The position numbers and the translations under genes were made by a program. Under the pieces are notes generated by a model. It saw only the letters and a list, made by a program, of their open reading frames with translations. It ran no database searches and was not told the DNA's origin. From Microbulbifer agarilyticus (GTDB lineage: Bacteria > Pseudomonadota > Gammaproteobacteria > Pseudomonadales > Cellvibrionaceae): a DNA stretch of 64,000 nucleotides. The DNA is taken from NCBI RefSeq assembly GCF_019800665.1, contig NZ_JAHVKO010000003.1:1-64000 (forward strand), read 5' to 3'. Below are positions 34,586 through 45,502 of this stretch, piece after piece. Positions within the stretch are counted from its first letter, which is position 1; every line of letters starts with the position of its first letter.

Positions 34586-35106
34586 TCTCCGAGCCTATCT
34601 TTCTTGTCGGTCCCATGGGGGCCGGCAAGTCCACTATCGGCAAATTACTGGCAGCCCAGCTCGGGCTGCCTTTTGCCGATTCTGACAAGGTGTTGGAAGA
34701 CCGTACCGGTGCCGACATTCCCTGGATCTTTGATGTGGAGGGAGAGGCCGGTTTCCGTCGCCGCGAAAGTGAGGTGTTGCGGGATCTGTGCAACGGTGTG
34801 GCACAGGTCATCGCGACTGGTGGCGGCATCGTTCTAAAGCAAGAAAACCGCGAGCTGCTCAAGCAAGGTGGTTTTATTGTGTACCTGCGAGCAAGCCTTG
34901 ATCAGCTGGTGGAACGCACTTCGAAAAATAGCAATCGTCCCTTATTGCAGGTGGACGATCCGCGAGCGAAGCTCGCAGAGATTCTCGAGCAGCGCGGAGC
35001 CTATTACGCGGAGGTCGCGGATTTGGTCTGTGATACCGACAACTGTACGCCAAAACAGGCTGCACAACTTGTCGCCGATCGTCTCGCCGCGCAGTCCACC
35101 GCGTAA
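34582..35106 (+). CDS. aroK: Shikimate kinase
   Basis: AroK phosphorylates shikimate at the 3-hydroxyl in aromatic amino-acid synthesis. The 174-residue protein has the Walker A loop GPMGAGKST, the DSDKVLEDRTG nucleotide and shikimate-binding region, the GGGIVLKQENR motif and the lid arginines (TSKNSNRPLL). GTG 34582 is used because the downstream ATG would delete part of the P-loop. Confidence 0.97.
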   Translation: MISEPIFLVGPMGAGKSTIGKLLAAQLGLPFADSDKVLEDRTGADIPWIFDVEGEAGFRRRESEVLRDLCNGVAQVIATGGGIVLKQENRELLKQGGFIVYLRASLDQLVERTSKNSNRPLLQVDDPRAKLAEILEQRGAYYAEVADLVCDTDNCTPKQAAQLVADRLAAQSTA

Positions 35107-35172
35107 GTAATTCCCACAGACTTTCTCTGTCCCATCTCTTTATATCCAATTTGTGCGCGTTAGGGAGTAACC

Positions 35173-36258
35173 ATGCACCGTCTTGATGTCGACCTGGGTG
35201 AGCGCAGTTATCCGATCTTGATTGGCTCGGGGTTGTTAACTGATTCCTCACAGTTTGAGCAATATATCCGTGGCAAACAGGTGCTTGTGGTTACCAATGA
35301 GACCATTGCGCCGCTGTACCTGCAGACCGTGCTCGACGGCTTGAAAGTATTTTCCAAGGTCGATGTTGTCGAGTTGCCCGATGGTGAGGCCTTCAAGACT
35401 TTGGATACCGTCAACCGGGTATTCGATTCCCTGTTGGAAAGCCGCCATGATCGTGGCACCACCATCGTTGCCTTGGGTGGCGGTGTTATCGGCGATATGA
35501 GCGGCTTTGCCGCCGCCTGTTATCAGCGCGGCGTCGATTTTGTACAGGTGCCAACTACCTTGCTGTCTCAGGTGGACTCTTCGGTTGGTGGTAAGACAGG
35601 CGTGAATCATCCGCTCGGGAAAAACATGATTGGCGCCTTTTATCAGCCGCAGCTGGTACTCATCGATATTGATACCCTCAACACACTACCCGATCGTGAA
35701 CTCTCTGCTGGAATTGCAGAGGTCATCAAGTACGGGATGATCTGTGACCCAGCCTTCTTCGGCTGGCTCGAAGAAAATATGGATTTATTGCTCGCGCGGG
35801 ATCCACAGGCGTTGGCCTATGCCGTGGAGCGCAGCTGTGCAGATAAGGCCGCGGTTGTGGCAGAGGACGAGAGAGAGTCTGGCCGGCGCGCCATCTTGAA
35901 CTTCGGCCATACTTTTGGCCACGCAATTGAGGCGGTGCAGGGATACGGCAAGTGGTTGCACGGTGAGGCAGTGGCGGCTGGCATGGTGATGGCGGCAGAG
36001 CTGTCCTGTCTGCGCGGATGGATAAATAAAGCCGAAGTCGCGCGGTTGCGCGCACTGCTAACAAAGGCCAACTTGCCGCAACAATCTCCCGAAGATATGA
36101 CAGTTGAAGACTATCTGAATGCAATGTCGGTGGATAAAAAGGTGCAAGACGGCAAATTGCGTCTGGTCCTTTTGCATGCGCTTGGTGATGCACAAATAAT
36201 CAGCGACACGCCGAAAGATCAGCTGGTTGAGGCTTTGCGCGCCTGCGGCGCGCAGTGA
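35173..36258 (+). CDS. aroB: 3-dehydroquinate synthase
   Basis: AroB converts DAHP to 3-dehydroquinate using NAD and a divalent metal. The 361-residue protein shows [36 protein letters not shown], metal ligands in GIAEVIKYG and [10 protein letters not shown], and the [11 protein letters not shown] motif. It starts 66 bases after aroK with AGGGAG before ATG 35173. In Pseudomonas a DamX/SPOR gene normally follows; here the next gene is gltB. Confidence 0.97.
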   Translation: MHRLDVDLGERSYPILIGSGLLTDSSQFEQYIRGKQVLVVTNETIAPLYLQTVLDGLKVFSKVDVVELPDGEAFKTLDTVNRVFDSLLESRHDRGTTIVALGGGVIGDMSGFAAACYQRGVDFVQVPTTLLSQVDSSVGGKTGVNHPLGKNMIGAFYQPQLVLIDIDTLNTLPDRELSAGIAEVIKYGMICDPAFFGWLEENMDLLLARDPQALAYAVERSCADKAAVVAEDERESGRRAILNFGHTFGHAIEAVQGYGKWLHGEAVAAGMVMAAELSCLRGWINKAEVARLRALLTKANLPQQSPEDMTVEDYLNAMSVDKKVQDGKLRLVLLHALGDAQIISDTPKDQLVEALRACGAQ

Positions 36259-36471
36259 TGAATCTGTAGTTTTTTTACCAAACTGAGGATTCTTTGTCTG
36301 AACTTGCGCTAAAAAGAAGATAAATCGGTCGAACTGCCCGCTAACAGCGGAAAAAACTGCCAAATCTTGCAATTGCAGGGTCACGCGAGTAATATTGCGC
36401 GCCCCCCCGCTGAAAGCCGGGGAAAAGAGCCGATAACAATAAACGCAGGCTCGCAGCGAGCGAGCAACACC

Positions 36472-36495
36472 AAGCCCTTTATGTGGGCTTTTTTT
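36472..36495 (+). terminator. Intrinsic terminator before gltB
   Basis: AAGCCC (36472-36477) pairs with GGGCTT (36485-36490) over a seven-base loop and runs into seven T. It lies 214 bases after aroB, too far for a simple aroB terminator unless the mRNA has a long tail, so it may end a small RNA or a gltB leader. Confidence 0.82.
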
Positions 36496-36582
36496 GTCAC
36501 TGGGGTTTCAAAAAATCAGTGGATTCTGCGGCACCTTTGGCTCGAGAGTAGATAAATATACCCCCGGGATCGGTCTCCGACT

Positions 36583-36614
36583 GTGACCTGATTGTCACTG
36601 TGCAGATGCAGTGA
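36583..36614 (+). promoter_or_regulatory. Overlapping dyads upstream of gltB, possible operator
   Basis: GTGAC (36583-36587) and GTCAC (36594-36598) form one inverted repeat, and TCACTG (36595-36600) and CAGTGA (36609-36614) another, sharing four bases. They lie 45-75 bases before the gltB start and could be sites for a dimeric regulator of nitrogen metabolism or alternative leader hairpins. Confidence 0.35.
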
Positions 36615-36657
36615 TCTTCACCACCCGCGTGGTAGCGATAACACTTTGAGGAAATCT

Positions 36658-39600
36658 ATGGGTAGCGGTCTGTATCGATTGGATGAGTTCAAAGATAACT
36701 GTGGCTTTGGACTGATTGCCCACCTGAAGGGCCAAACCAGCCATAAGTTATTGCAGACGGCGATTGAGTCGCTGACCTGTATGACTCACCGCGGAGGCAT
36801 TGCCGCCGATGGCAAAACCGGTGATGGCTGTGGTCTGTTGCTGCAGAAGCCAGACAGCTTTTTGCGCGCCGTGGCCAAAGCGGAGCTTGGTCAGGACCTG
36901 AGTGACCTGTACGCGGTTGGCTCCATCATGTTGCCTCTGGATGAAACCGAGGCCGCCCGTGCGCGCGGAATTCTTGAGCGCGCGCTGCAGGAGCAAGGTC
37001 TGCAGGTGGCGGGCTGGCGCGTGGTGCCGACTGATGAAGAATGCCTGGGGCCGATTGCCCGTGAATCCCTGCCGCGCTTCGAGCACCTGTTGATCAACAA
37101 CGCGGAAAAAGCGTTGCAACAGCAGCAGTTCAATGCGCGACTGTTTGTCGCCCGCCGCAAGGCTGAGCAGCAACTTACCCAAGATACCTATATAGGTAGC
37201 CTGTCCACCGCGGTACTGTCCTACAAGGGCCTGATGATGCCCGCGGACCTGCCCAAGTTCTTTCCGGATTTAGCCGATCCCCGTCTGGAAACCGCGATTT
37301 GCGTATTCCACCAGCGCTTTTCCACCAACACCATGCCGCGTTGGCCGCTGGCGCAGCCGTTCCGCATGCTCGCGCACAACGGTGAAATCAACACCATCAC
37401 CGGCAACCGTAACTGGTCGGTGGCACGCACCAACAAGTTCATTACTGAACTGGTGCCGGAGCTCTCCGAGCTGACGCCGCTGGTAAACCGTGTTGGTTCC
37501 GACTCCTCCAGCCTCGACAATATGCTGGAGCTTCTGACCGTGGGCGGCATCGATATGCACCGCGCGATCCGCATGCTGGTGCCACCAGCGTGGCAGAACG
37601 TCGATACCATGGATTCCGATCTGCGCGCTTTCTATGAATACAACTCCATGCACATGGAGCCGTGGGACGGGCCTGCCGGCCTGGTGCTGACCGACGGCCG
37701 CTACGCGGTATGTACCCTGGACCGCAATGGCTTGCGCCCGTCGCGCTGGGTGATCACCAAGGACGACTTCATCACCGTTGCCTCGGAAGTGGGTACTTAC
37801 CAGTACGACCCGGCGGACGTGGTGGCCAAGGGGCGCCTCGGACCTGGCCAGATCCTGTCTGTGGATACCTTGAAGGGTGAGCTGCGCCACACCGGTGAAG
37901 TGGATGGTGAGCTGAAAAAAGCCCACCCATACAAGAAGTGGCTGAAGGAAAAAGCCCGTCGCATCCGTTCCACGCTGGTGACGGCACCGGTGGATAACAA
38001 TTTCTCCCTGGACCAGTTCAAGGTTTACCAGAAGCTGTTCAGTTCATCTCTGGAAGAGCGCGATCAGGTGATCCGTCCGCTGGCGGAATCTGGGCAGGAA
38101 GCGGTCGGGTCCATGGGTGACGATACCCCCATGGCGGTGCTGTCCGAAGGTAACCGCTGCCTGTACGACTATTTCCGCCAGCAGTTTGCGCAGGTCACCA
38201 ACCCGCCGATCGATCCGCTGCGGGAAACCATCGTCATGTCCCTGGAAACCTGCCTGGGGCGTGAAAAATCCGTGTTCGAGGAAACCATCGAACACGCGGA
38301 CCGCGTAATCCTTTCCTCGCCAGTGCTTTCTCACATGAAGTACACCGCGCTGCTGGATCTGGGGCGCGAAGAGTTCACCGCCAAGGTGTTCGACCTGAAT
38401 TACGATCCCGCGCAACTGGATCTGAAGAGCGCGATCGAAAAGCTGTGTCGCGAAGTGGCAGACTCCGTGCGCGAAGACGGTACCGTAATTGTGGTGCTGT
38501 CTGATCGCGACATCGAAGAAGGCAAGCTGCTGATCGATGCGCTGATGGCCACCGGTGCCGTGCATCACCATCTGGTGCACGCCGGCCTGCGCTGTGACTC
38601 CAATATCGTTGTCGATACCGCCACCGCGCGCGATTCGCACCAGCTGGCGTGCCTGATTGGCGTTGGCGCTACCGCGGTGCACCCGTACTTCTCTTACAGC
38701 ATCATCAATCACCTGATCGAAACCGGTGAACTGCTGCTGGACGCGGCTACCGCGCAGAAGCATTACCGTACTGGTATCTGCAAAGGCCTGCTGAAGATCC
38801 TGTCGAAGATGGGTATCTCCACCATTGCCTCTTATCGCGGCGCCCTGCTGTACGAGCTGGTGGGTTTGTCCCAGGAAGTGATCGACCTGTGCTTCCCGGA
38901 AGCCCCGGCACGGGTACTGGGTGCAGGCTTTGCCGAGCTGGAAGACGACATGCGCGCGCGCGCGCAGCTGGCGTGGAAGCCGCGCAAGAAGGTTTCCCCC
39001 GGCGGCCTGCACAAATTTGTCTACGGCGAGGAATACCACGCGTTTAACCCGGATGTGGTACAAGCGTTGCAGCAAGCAGTGCGCACCGGCGATTACGGCG
39101 CCTGGCGTGATTACGCCACGCTGATCAACCAACGCCCGGTCGCCACCCTGCGTGACCTGCTGGGCCTGAAAAAAGATGTACAGCCGGTTCCGCTGGAAGA
39201 AGTAGAGCCCGCGGAAAACATTCTGCGTCGTTTCGATTCTGCAGCCATGTCCCTCGGCGCACTGTCTCCAGAGGCCCACGAAGCACTGGCGCAGGCGATG
39301 AACCGCCTGGGTGGCCGCTCTAACAGTGGTGAGGGCGGTGAGGACCCGGCGCGTTTCGGTACCGATAAAGTATCCAAGATCAAGCAGATTGCCTCCGGTC
39401 GTTTCGGGGTCACCCCGCACTATCTGGTGAATGCCGAAGTACTGCAGATTAAGGTGGCTCAGGGCGCCAAGCCCGGTGAGGGTGGCCAGCTGCCTGGCGG
39501 CAAGGTGAACCAGTTGATCGCGCGTTTGCGCTACTCGGTGCCCGGTGTGACTCTGATTTCGCCGCCGCCGCACCACGATATCTATTCTATTGAGGATCTG

Positions 39601-41109
39601 GCGCAGCTCATTTACGACCTAAAACAGGTCAATCCGGATGCGCTGGTGTCGGTGAAACTGGTGTCGCGCCCCGGCGTCGGCACCATTGCCGCTGGTGTGG
39701 CCAAGGCCTATGCGGACCTGATTACCATTTCTGGTTACGACGGCGGTACCGCGGCAAGCCCGATTACCTCCATTCGTTACGCCGGTTCCCCGTGGGAGCT
39801 GGGCCTGGCGGAAACCCATCAGACTCTGCGTGCCAACGACCTGCGTGGCAATGTGCGCGTACAAACTGACGGTGGACTGAAGTCCGGTCTCGATGTGATC
39901 AAGGCGGCAATTCTGGGTGCCGAGAGCTTTGGCTTCGGTACCGCGCCGATGGTCGCGCTGGGTTGTAAGTACCTGCGTATCTGCCACCTGAACAACTGTG
40001 CCACCGGTGTCGCCACCCAGAACAAAGAGCTGCGTGACGAGCATTACATCGGCACCGTGGAAATGGCGATGAATTTCTTCAAGTTCGTGGCCGAGGAAAC
40101 TCGCGAGTGGATGGCGAGCCTGGGCGTGCGCAGCATGGATGAGCTGGTAGGTCGCGTGGACCTGTTGGAAACCCTGGCTGGCGAAACCAGCAAGCAGAAA
40201 ACCTTGGACCTGTCTCCGCTGTTACACACCGACGAGCTGCTCGACAGCAAGCCGCAGACCTGTCAGTTGGCCAAGAATGAGCCATGGGACAAGGGCCTGT
40301 TGGCGGAGCGCATGGTGAAAGAGACCCTGCCGGCGATTGAAAACCTTGCCGGTGGCGAGTTCAGCTTCGAGCTTACCAACTGCGACCGCTCCATTGGTGC
40401 GCGCCTGTCCGGTGAGATCGCCAAGCGCCACGGCAATCAGGGCATGGTGGATGCGCCAATCAAGTTGCGCCTCACCGGTGTTGCCGGTCAGTCCTTCGGT
40501 GTGTGGAATGCCGGTGGCCTGGAGATGTATCTCGAAGGCGATGCCAACGACTATGTTGGTAAAGGTATGGCCGGCGGTAAGCTGGTTATTCGTCCGCCGC
40601 GAGGCAGTGAATTCGCCTCGCAGGAAACCAGCATTGTTGGTAACACCTGTCTGTACGGCGCCACGGGCGGCAAGTTGTTCGCGTCCGGTTGCGCCGGTGA
40701 GCGCTTCGGTGTGCGTAACTCCGGTGCCTACGCCGTGGTTGAAGGTGCCGGCGATCACTGCTGTGAGTATATGACCGGCGGTATGGTTGCGGTGCTGGGG
40801 AAAACCGGGGTCAACTTCGGTGCAGGTATGACCGGTGGTTTTGCCTATGTATTGGATATGGATCGCGACTTCTTCGACAAGTGCAACCACGAGCTGATCG
40901 AGCTGCGCCGTATCAGCAGTGAGGCCCTGGAGGAATACCAGAGTCATCTGCGCGAAGTGATTGAAGAATTCGTGGCCGAGACCGGCAGTGCCTGGGGCGC
41001 GGAGTTGTTGGATAACTTCGACGATTACCTCAACAAATTCTGGTTGGTGAAGCCGAAGGCGGCCAGCCTCGCCGGACTGCTGTCCGATGTGCGCAAGCGC
41101 GGCGAATAA
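36658..41109 (+). CDS. gltB: Glutamate synthase (NADPH) large subunit
   Basis: GltB transfers the glutamine amide to 2-oxoglutarate. The 1483-residue protein has a class II amidotransferase domain whose catalytic Cys-15 follows a short propeptide ([12 protein letters not shown]), a central domain, an FMN-binding synthase barrel ([21 protein letters not shown]) with the 3Fe-4S cysteines in [13 protein letters not shown], and the C-terminal beta-helix GXGXG domain (repeats such as [12 protein letters not shown]). An in-frame start at 36592 is rejected: ATG 36658 has TTGAGGAAA before it and puts the Cys at the family position. gltD follows after 15 bases. Confidence 0.98.
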   Translation: MGSGLYRLDEFKDNCGFGLIAHLKGQTSHKLLQTAIESLTCMTHRGGIAADGKTGDGCGLLLQKPDSFLRAVAKAELGQDLSDLYAVGSIMLPLDETEAARARGILERALQEQGLQVAGWRVVPTDEECLGPIARESLPRFEHLLINNAEKALQQQQFNARLFVARRKAEQQLTQDTYIGSLSTAVLSYKGLMMPADLPKFFPDLADPRLETAICVFHQRFSTNTMPRWPLAQPFRMLAHNGEINTITGNRNWSVARTNKFITELVPELSELTPLVNRVGSDSSSLDNMLELLTVGGIDMHRAIRMLVPPAWQNVDTMDSDLRAFYEYNSMHMEPWDGPAGLVLTDGRYAVCTLDRNGLRPSRWVITKDDFITVASEVGTYQYDPADVVAKGRLGPGQILSVDTLKGELRHTGEVDGELKKAHPYKKWLKEKARRIRSTLVTAPVDNNFSLDQFKVYQKLFSSSLEERDQVIRPLAESGQEAVGSMGDDTPMAVLSEGNRCLYDYFRQQFAQVTNPPIDPLRETIVMSLETCLGREKSVFEETIEHADRVILSSPVLSHMKYTALLDLGREEFTAKVFDLNYDPAQLDLKSAIEKLCREVADSVREDGTVIVVLSDRDIEEGKLLIDALMATGAVHHHLVHAGLRCDSNIVVDTATARDSHQLACLIGVGATAVHPYFSYSIINHLIETGELLLDAATAQKHYRTGICKGLLKILSKMGISTIASYRGALLYELVGLSQEVIDLCFPEAPARVLGAGFAELEDDMRARAQLAWKPRKKVSPGGLHKFVYGEEYHAFNPDVVQALQQAVRTGDYGAWRDYATLINQRPVATLRDLLGLKKDVQPVPLEEVEPAENILRRFDSAAMSLGALSPEAHEALAQAMNRLGGRSNSGEGGEDPARFGTDKVSKIKQIASGRFGVTPHYLVNAEVLQIKVAQGAKPGEGGQLPGGKVNQLIARLRYSVPGVTLISPPPHHDIYSIEDLAQLIYDLKQVNPDALVSVKLVSRPGVGTIAAGVAKAYADLITISGYDGGTAASPITSIRYAGSPWELGLAETHQTLRANDLRGNVRVQTDGGLKSGLDVIKAAILGAESFGFGTAPMVALGCKYLRICHLNNCATGVATQNKELRDEHYIGTVEMAMNFFKFVAEETREWMASLGVRSMDELVGRVDLLETLAGETSKQKTLDLSPLLHTDELLDSKPQTCQLAKNEPWDKGLLAERMVKETLPAIENLAGGEFSFELTNCDRSIGARLSGEIAKRHGNQGMVDAPIKLRLTGVAGQSFGVWNAGGLEMYLEGDANDYVGKGMAGGKLVIRPPRGSEFASQETSIVGNTCLYGATGGKLFASGCAGERFGVRNSGAYAVVEGAGDHCCEYMTGGMVAVLGKTGVNFGAGMTGGFAYVLDMDRDFFDKCNHELIELRRISSEALEEYQSHLREVIEEFVAETGSAWGAELLDNFDDYLNKFWLVKPKAASLAGLLSDVRKRGE

Positions 41110-42543
<1,434 letters not shown>

Positions 42544-42566
42544 CCCTGTAGCCGTGATCTTTTCCG

Positions 42567-42600
42567 GTGGAACCGCCAGCAAGATATCTGGCGGTTCCAC
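42567..42600 (+). terminator. Long perfect hairpin after gltD
   Basis: GTGGAACCGCCAG (42567-42579) pairs perfectly with CTGGCGGTTCCAC (42588-42600) over an eight-base loop, 24 bases after the gltD stop. Only TTGT follows, not a T-run, so it may be a weak terminator or a 3'-end stabiliser between gltD and hemE. Confidence 0.6.
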
Positions 42601-42707
42601 TTGTCAGCGACACTTCTGTATAAACTCTTTGCTCCGTCATTGGACTCCCTGTCCTAAATCCCACCCCGAGAGTACAATGGCCGCCCATTTATCCAGCCGT
42701 TGCCCTC

Positions 42708-43787
42708 ATGTCTGACAATCAGTTCGCCCCCCTTCAAAACGATCGCTTCCTCCGTGCCCTTCTGCGCCAGCCCGTAGACCGCACCCCCATGTGGATGATG
42801 CGCCAGGCCGGTCGTTATTTGCCGGAGTACCGCGCCACCCGTGCCAAGGCCGGCACCTTTATGGATCTGTGCCGCAACACCGAACTGGCCTGTGAAGTGA
42901 CCTTGCAGCCGCTGGAGCGCTACCCGCTGGATGCAGCGATTCTGTTTTCCGATATTCTCACTATTCCCGATGCCATGGGCCTGGGCTTGTATTTTGAAGA
43001 GGGCGAAGGGCCTAAATTCAAGAAACCTGTCCGCACCAGCGCGGATATCGCCGCGCTCGAAGTGGTAAACACGGCGAAGGATCTGGATTACGTCACCAAT
43101 GCGGTAACTACCATCCGCCGTGAGCTGAATGGCCGCGTGCCGCTGATTGGTTTTTCCGGCAGCCCCTGGACCCTGGCTACCTACATGATTGAAGGTGGTT
43201 CCAGCCGCGACTTTGCCCGCGCCAAGGAGATGCTCTACAACCGCCCCGAGGACATGCACCAGCTGCTATCGGTGCTCGCGGATTCCGTAATTGATTACCT
43301 CAATGCGCAGATTCGCGCAGGTGCCCAGGCTGTGCAGATTTTTGACACCTGGGGCGGCGCCCTCAGCCACACTGCCTACCGGGAGTTCTCTCTCGCTTAT
43401 ATGGCGCGAATTGTGCAGGGATTGATCAAGGAGGCTGATGGCCGTCAGGTGCCAGTGATTTTGTTCACCAAAGGTGGTGGCCAGTGGCTGGAGGCGATGG
43501 CCGATACCGGCGCCAATGCGCTCGGCCTTGACTGGACCACTGATATTGCCCAGGCCAGGACCCGAGTGGGTGACAAGGTGGCATTGCAGGGCAATATGGA
43601 TCCATCAATCCTGCTGGCCAAACCCGAGCGTATTCGTGAAGAGGTGGCGTCCATCCTGGCCAGTTATGGTCGCGGCAGTGGGCATATTTTCAACCTTGGC
43701 CATGGCGTAACGCCCAAGGTGGACCCGGCACATGCCGGGGCAATGTTTGATGCGGTGGTGGAGCTTTCCCCGCAGTATCACGATTGA
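42708..43787 (+). CDS. hemE: Uroporphyrinogen decarboxylase
   Basis: HemE removes the four acetate carboxyls of uroporphyrinogen III to give coproporphyrinogen III. The 359-residue protein has the [18 protein letters not shown] signature at the N terminus, [12 protein letters not shown] with the active-site Asp, [16 protein letters not shown], and [13 protein letters not shown] at the end. The position after gltBD matches Pseudomonas gene order. A terminator follows at 43850-43876. Confidence 0.98.
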   Translation: MSDNQFAPLQNDRFLRALLRQPVDRTPMWMMRQAGRYLPEYRATRAKAGTFMDLCRNTELACEVTLQPLERYPLDAAILFSDILTIPDAMGLGLYFEEGEGPKFKKPVRTSADIAALEVVNTAKDLDYVTNAVTTIRRELNGRVPLIGFSGSPWTLATYMIEGGSSRDFARAKEMLYNRPEDMHQLLSVLADSVIDYLNAQIRAGAQAVQIFDTWGGALSHTAYREFSLAYMARIVQGLIKEADGRQVPVILFTKGGGQWLEAMADTGANALGLDWTTDIAQARTRVGDKVALQGNMDPSILLAKPERIREEVASILASYGRGSGHIFNLGHGVTPKVDPAHAGAMFDAVVELSPQYHD

Positions 43788-43849
43788 CGTGTATCGCGGC
43801 CAAGTGGCGTTAATTTGGTCGCGAGCCTGGGTTTTGGGTCCTAATGAGA

Positions 43850-43876
43850 AAAAAAGCGCCAATATGGCGGCTTTTT
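43850..43876 (+). terminator. Intrinsic terminator after hemE
   Basis: AAAAGCGCCA pairs with TGGCGGCTTTT (one bulged base) and ends in a run of T. It lies 63 bases after the hemE stop and closes the rightward gltBD-hemE block. The A-rich left arm could let it act leftward too. Confidence 0.8.
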
Positions 43877-43915
43877 GATTAACAGGATCCCTTAGGACTG
43901 GCGTTTATCGTCAAT

Positions 43916-43935
43916 TTTGTGATAATTATCACAAA
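43916..43935. promoter_or_regulatory. 20-base perfect palindrome matching the CRP/Vfr consensus
   Basis: The segment is perfectly self-complementary, with core TGTGATAATTATCACA, exactly TGTGA-N6-TCACA, the binding consensus of CRP-family cAMP receptors (Vfr in Pseudomonas). It lies 146 bases upstream of the HD-GYP gene at 44081 and after the hemE terminator. Regulation of the HD-GYP gene by such a factor is inferred; another dimeric regulator could use the same site. Confidence 0.6.
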
Positions 43936-44080
43936 TTAGAGGGCTGCCTGTGGGTGCCCCTATGTGACAATCCGTTTCCTTGGCCTGTTTCCCCAGAATC
44001 AGGCCTGCTTGGGCGCCGGTTGTGCATAAAAATAATAGAACGAACAATTACACCAAAACGGTTAACGCGGCACTTATCTA

Positions 44081-45457
44081 GTGGAAATTCAGCAGGCGAA
44101 AGTATTCGTTGAGGACTTGCAGCGGGGCATGTTTGTGTCTCGCTTGGATCGCCCGTGGACGCGCACACCGTTTGCCCTGCAAGGCTTTTACATCCGCGAT
44201 CTGGAAGAAATTCGCCAGTTACAGAAGTTTTGTCGCTTCGTTTACGTGGATGTTGCAAAAACCGTTGGTGATGTGGGCGTAAAGCTGCGCAAGCTTACCC
44301 GCACTGCGGCCGAAAGTGCCGCCAGAGAAAAGTCCGGCAAGGCCGCTTCCCGCCGTATTCCGGTGGCAATCAATTGCAAGCCGGTTCAGGTTACTCACAA
44401 CAGCTATCCCGCTCCCGAGCCAGCGCGAAAAGAAGCGTCCAAGGCGCGCAAGCTGCATCAGCGAATGATCCAGGGCATGTACCAGGTGATGGTGCAGCTG
44501 GAGTCCAATCAGCCCTTGCCTACCGCACAGGTGACCCAGACTATTTCCCAGATGGTAGATAGTGTGCTGCGCAGCCCCGACGCCTTCTCCTGGCTGGCCC
44601 GAGTGCGGGCGAAAGATGAACACTCCTATAGCCATTCCGTGCGCGCTAGTATCTGGGCGGTGGTATTCGGTCGCCACATTGGCCTGCGCCGACATGACTT
44701 GGTGCACCTCGGCGTTGCCACCCTGCTGAAAGATGTAGGTAAGCTATACCTCTCGCAACAGATAGTGGCCGCGGAAAAGCGCAGCCCGCGCGCGGAGCTG
44801 GAATATCGCAAGTTTGTTGATTACAGCGTGCGGTTATTGTCCAGCGATCCGAATGTGGACCCCCAGGTGCTGAATATTGTCCGCTGTCACCGGGAACAGT
44901 TTGACGGCAGCGGATACCCGAAGGGATTGCGCGGTGGCCAGATTCCAGTACTGGCCCGTATGTGTGGCATCGTCACTTTTTATGATGAGGCCACCAATCC
45001 ACGCGGTGCAGAATTTCCGGTGCCACCCTCAAACGCGGTGGCGCAGCTGTATGAGTTACGCAACGCAGCCTTCCAGGAACAGCTGGTGGTGGAGTTTATC
45101 CAGTCCATTGGCCTGTACCCAACAGGTACCCAGGTAGAACTCTCTACCGGCGAGCTGGCGGTTGTTGTAGAGCAAAACCATCAGCGCCGCCTGAAGCCCA
45201 AGGTGATGCTGGTTACCGATACCAAGCGACAGCTGCTGGAAAAACCCCGAGTTTTTGATATGGCGGCCGACGATGACCGCAAGCAAGCCCTGATCAAGCG
45301 AGGCAAAAAGTCTCTCGCCGACGCTGGCCTGATCACCATTACCCAGGATATGGACCCAAGCCGGCATCCGGGGATCAATGTGGCAAAGGTTCGTGATCAG
45401 TACCTGAGTCAGCCGCGCTTACCGGGCTTGCTCTCTCTCTTCCTGCCCAACCGTTAA
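44081..45457 (+). CDS. HD-GYP-type protein with DUF3391 domain, degenerate active site
   Basis: A 458-residue protein with an N-terminal DUF3391-like region (VEDLQRGMFVSRLDRPW, about residues 1-100) and an HD-GYP domain from about 165. HD-GYP proteins normally hydrolyse cyclic-di-GMP. The GYP loop (HREQFDGSGYPKG, His-270) and an upstream His are kept, but the defining HD pair reads LLKDVGK: Lys-217 replaces the metal-binding His. The later part (FYDEATNPRGAEF) also lacks the usual DAMTSDRPYR. It may therefore bind rather than cleave the signal; this is inference. Starts with GTG, and a CRP-type palindrome lies upstream. Confidence 0.85.
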   Translation: MEIQQAKVFVEDLQRGMFVSRLDRPWTRTPFALQGFYIRDLEEIRQLQKFCRFVYVDVAKTVGDVGVKLRKLTRTAAESAAREKSGKAASRRIPVAINCKPVQVTHNSYPAPEPARKEASKARKLHQRMIQGMYQVMVQLESNQPLPTAQVTQTISQMVDSVLRSPDAFSWLARVRAKDEHSYSHSVRASIWAVVFGRHIGLRRHDLVHLGVATLLKDVGKLYLSQQIVAAEKRSPRAELEYRKFVDYSVRLLSSDPNVDPQVLNIVRCHREQFDGSGYPKGLRGGQIPVLARMCGIVTFYDEATNPRGAEFPVPPSNAVAQLYELRNAAFQEQLVVEFIQSIGLYPTGTQVELSTGELAVVVEQNHQRRLKPKVMLVTDTKRQLLEKPRVFDMAADDDRKQALIKRGKKSLADAGLITITQDMDPSRHPGINVAKVRDQYLSQPRLPGLLSLFLPNR

Positions 45458-45502
45458 TCCCGCTGTTTTTCCTTAAGCAGAGTATTGCGGTATTTAGCCG
45501 GG

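Larger units (their letters stand above)
36259..36657 (+). other. aroB-gltB intergenic region, no protein gene seen
   Basis: 399 bases without a credible coding region, in the place where related bacteria carry a damX-like gene. It contains an intrinsic terminator (36472-36495) and overlapping dyads near 36583-36614, so it probably holds the end of the pil-aro transcript, possibly a short RNA ending at the terminator, and the gltB promoter. Confidence 0.6.

Noticed and set aside
36531..36545. Possible sigma-54 promoter (CGGCACCTTTGGCT) before gltB
   Set aside because: The GG and GC elements are 8 bases apart instead of the required 10.
38044..39576. Leftward ORF of 510 codons inside gltB
   Set aside because: Antisense shadow of a highly conserved gene; no motif or ribosome site.
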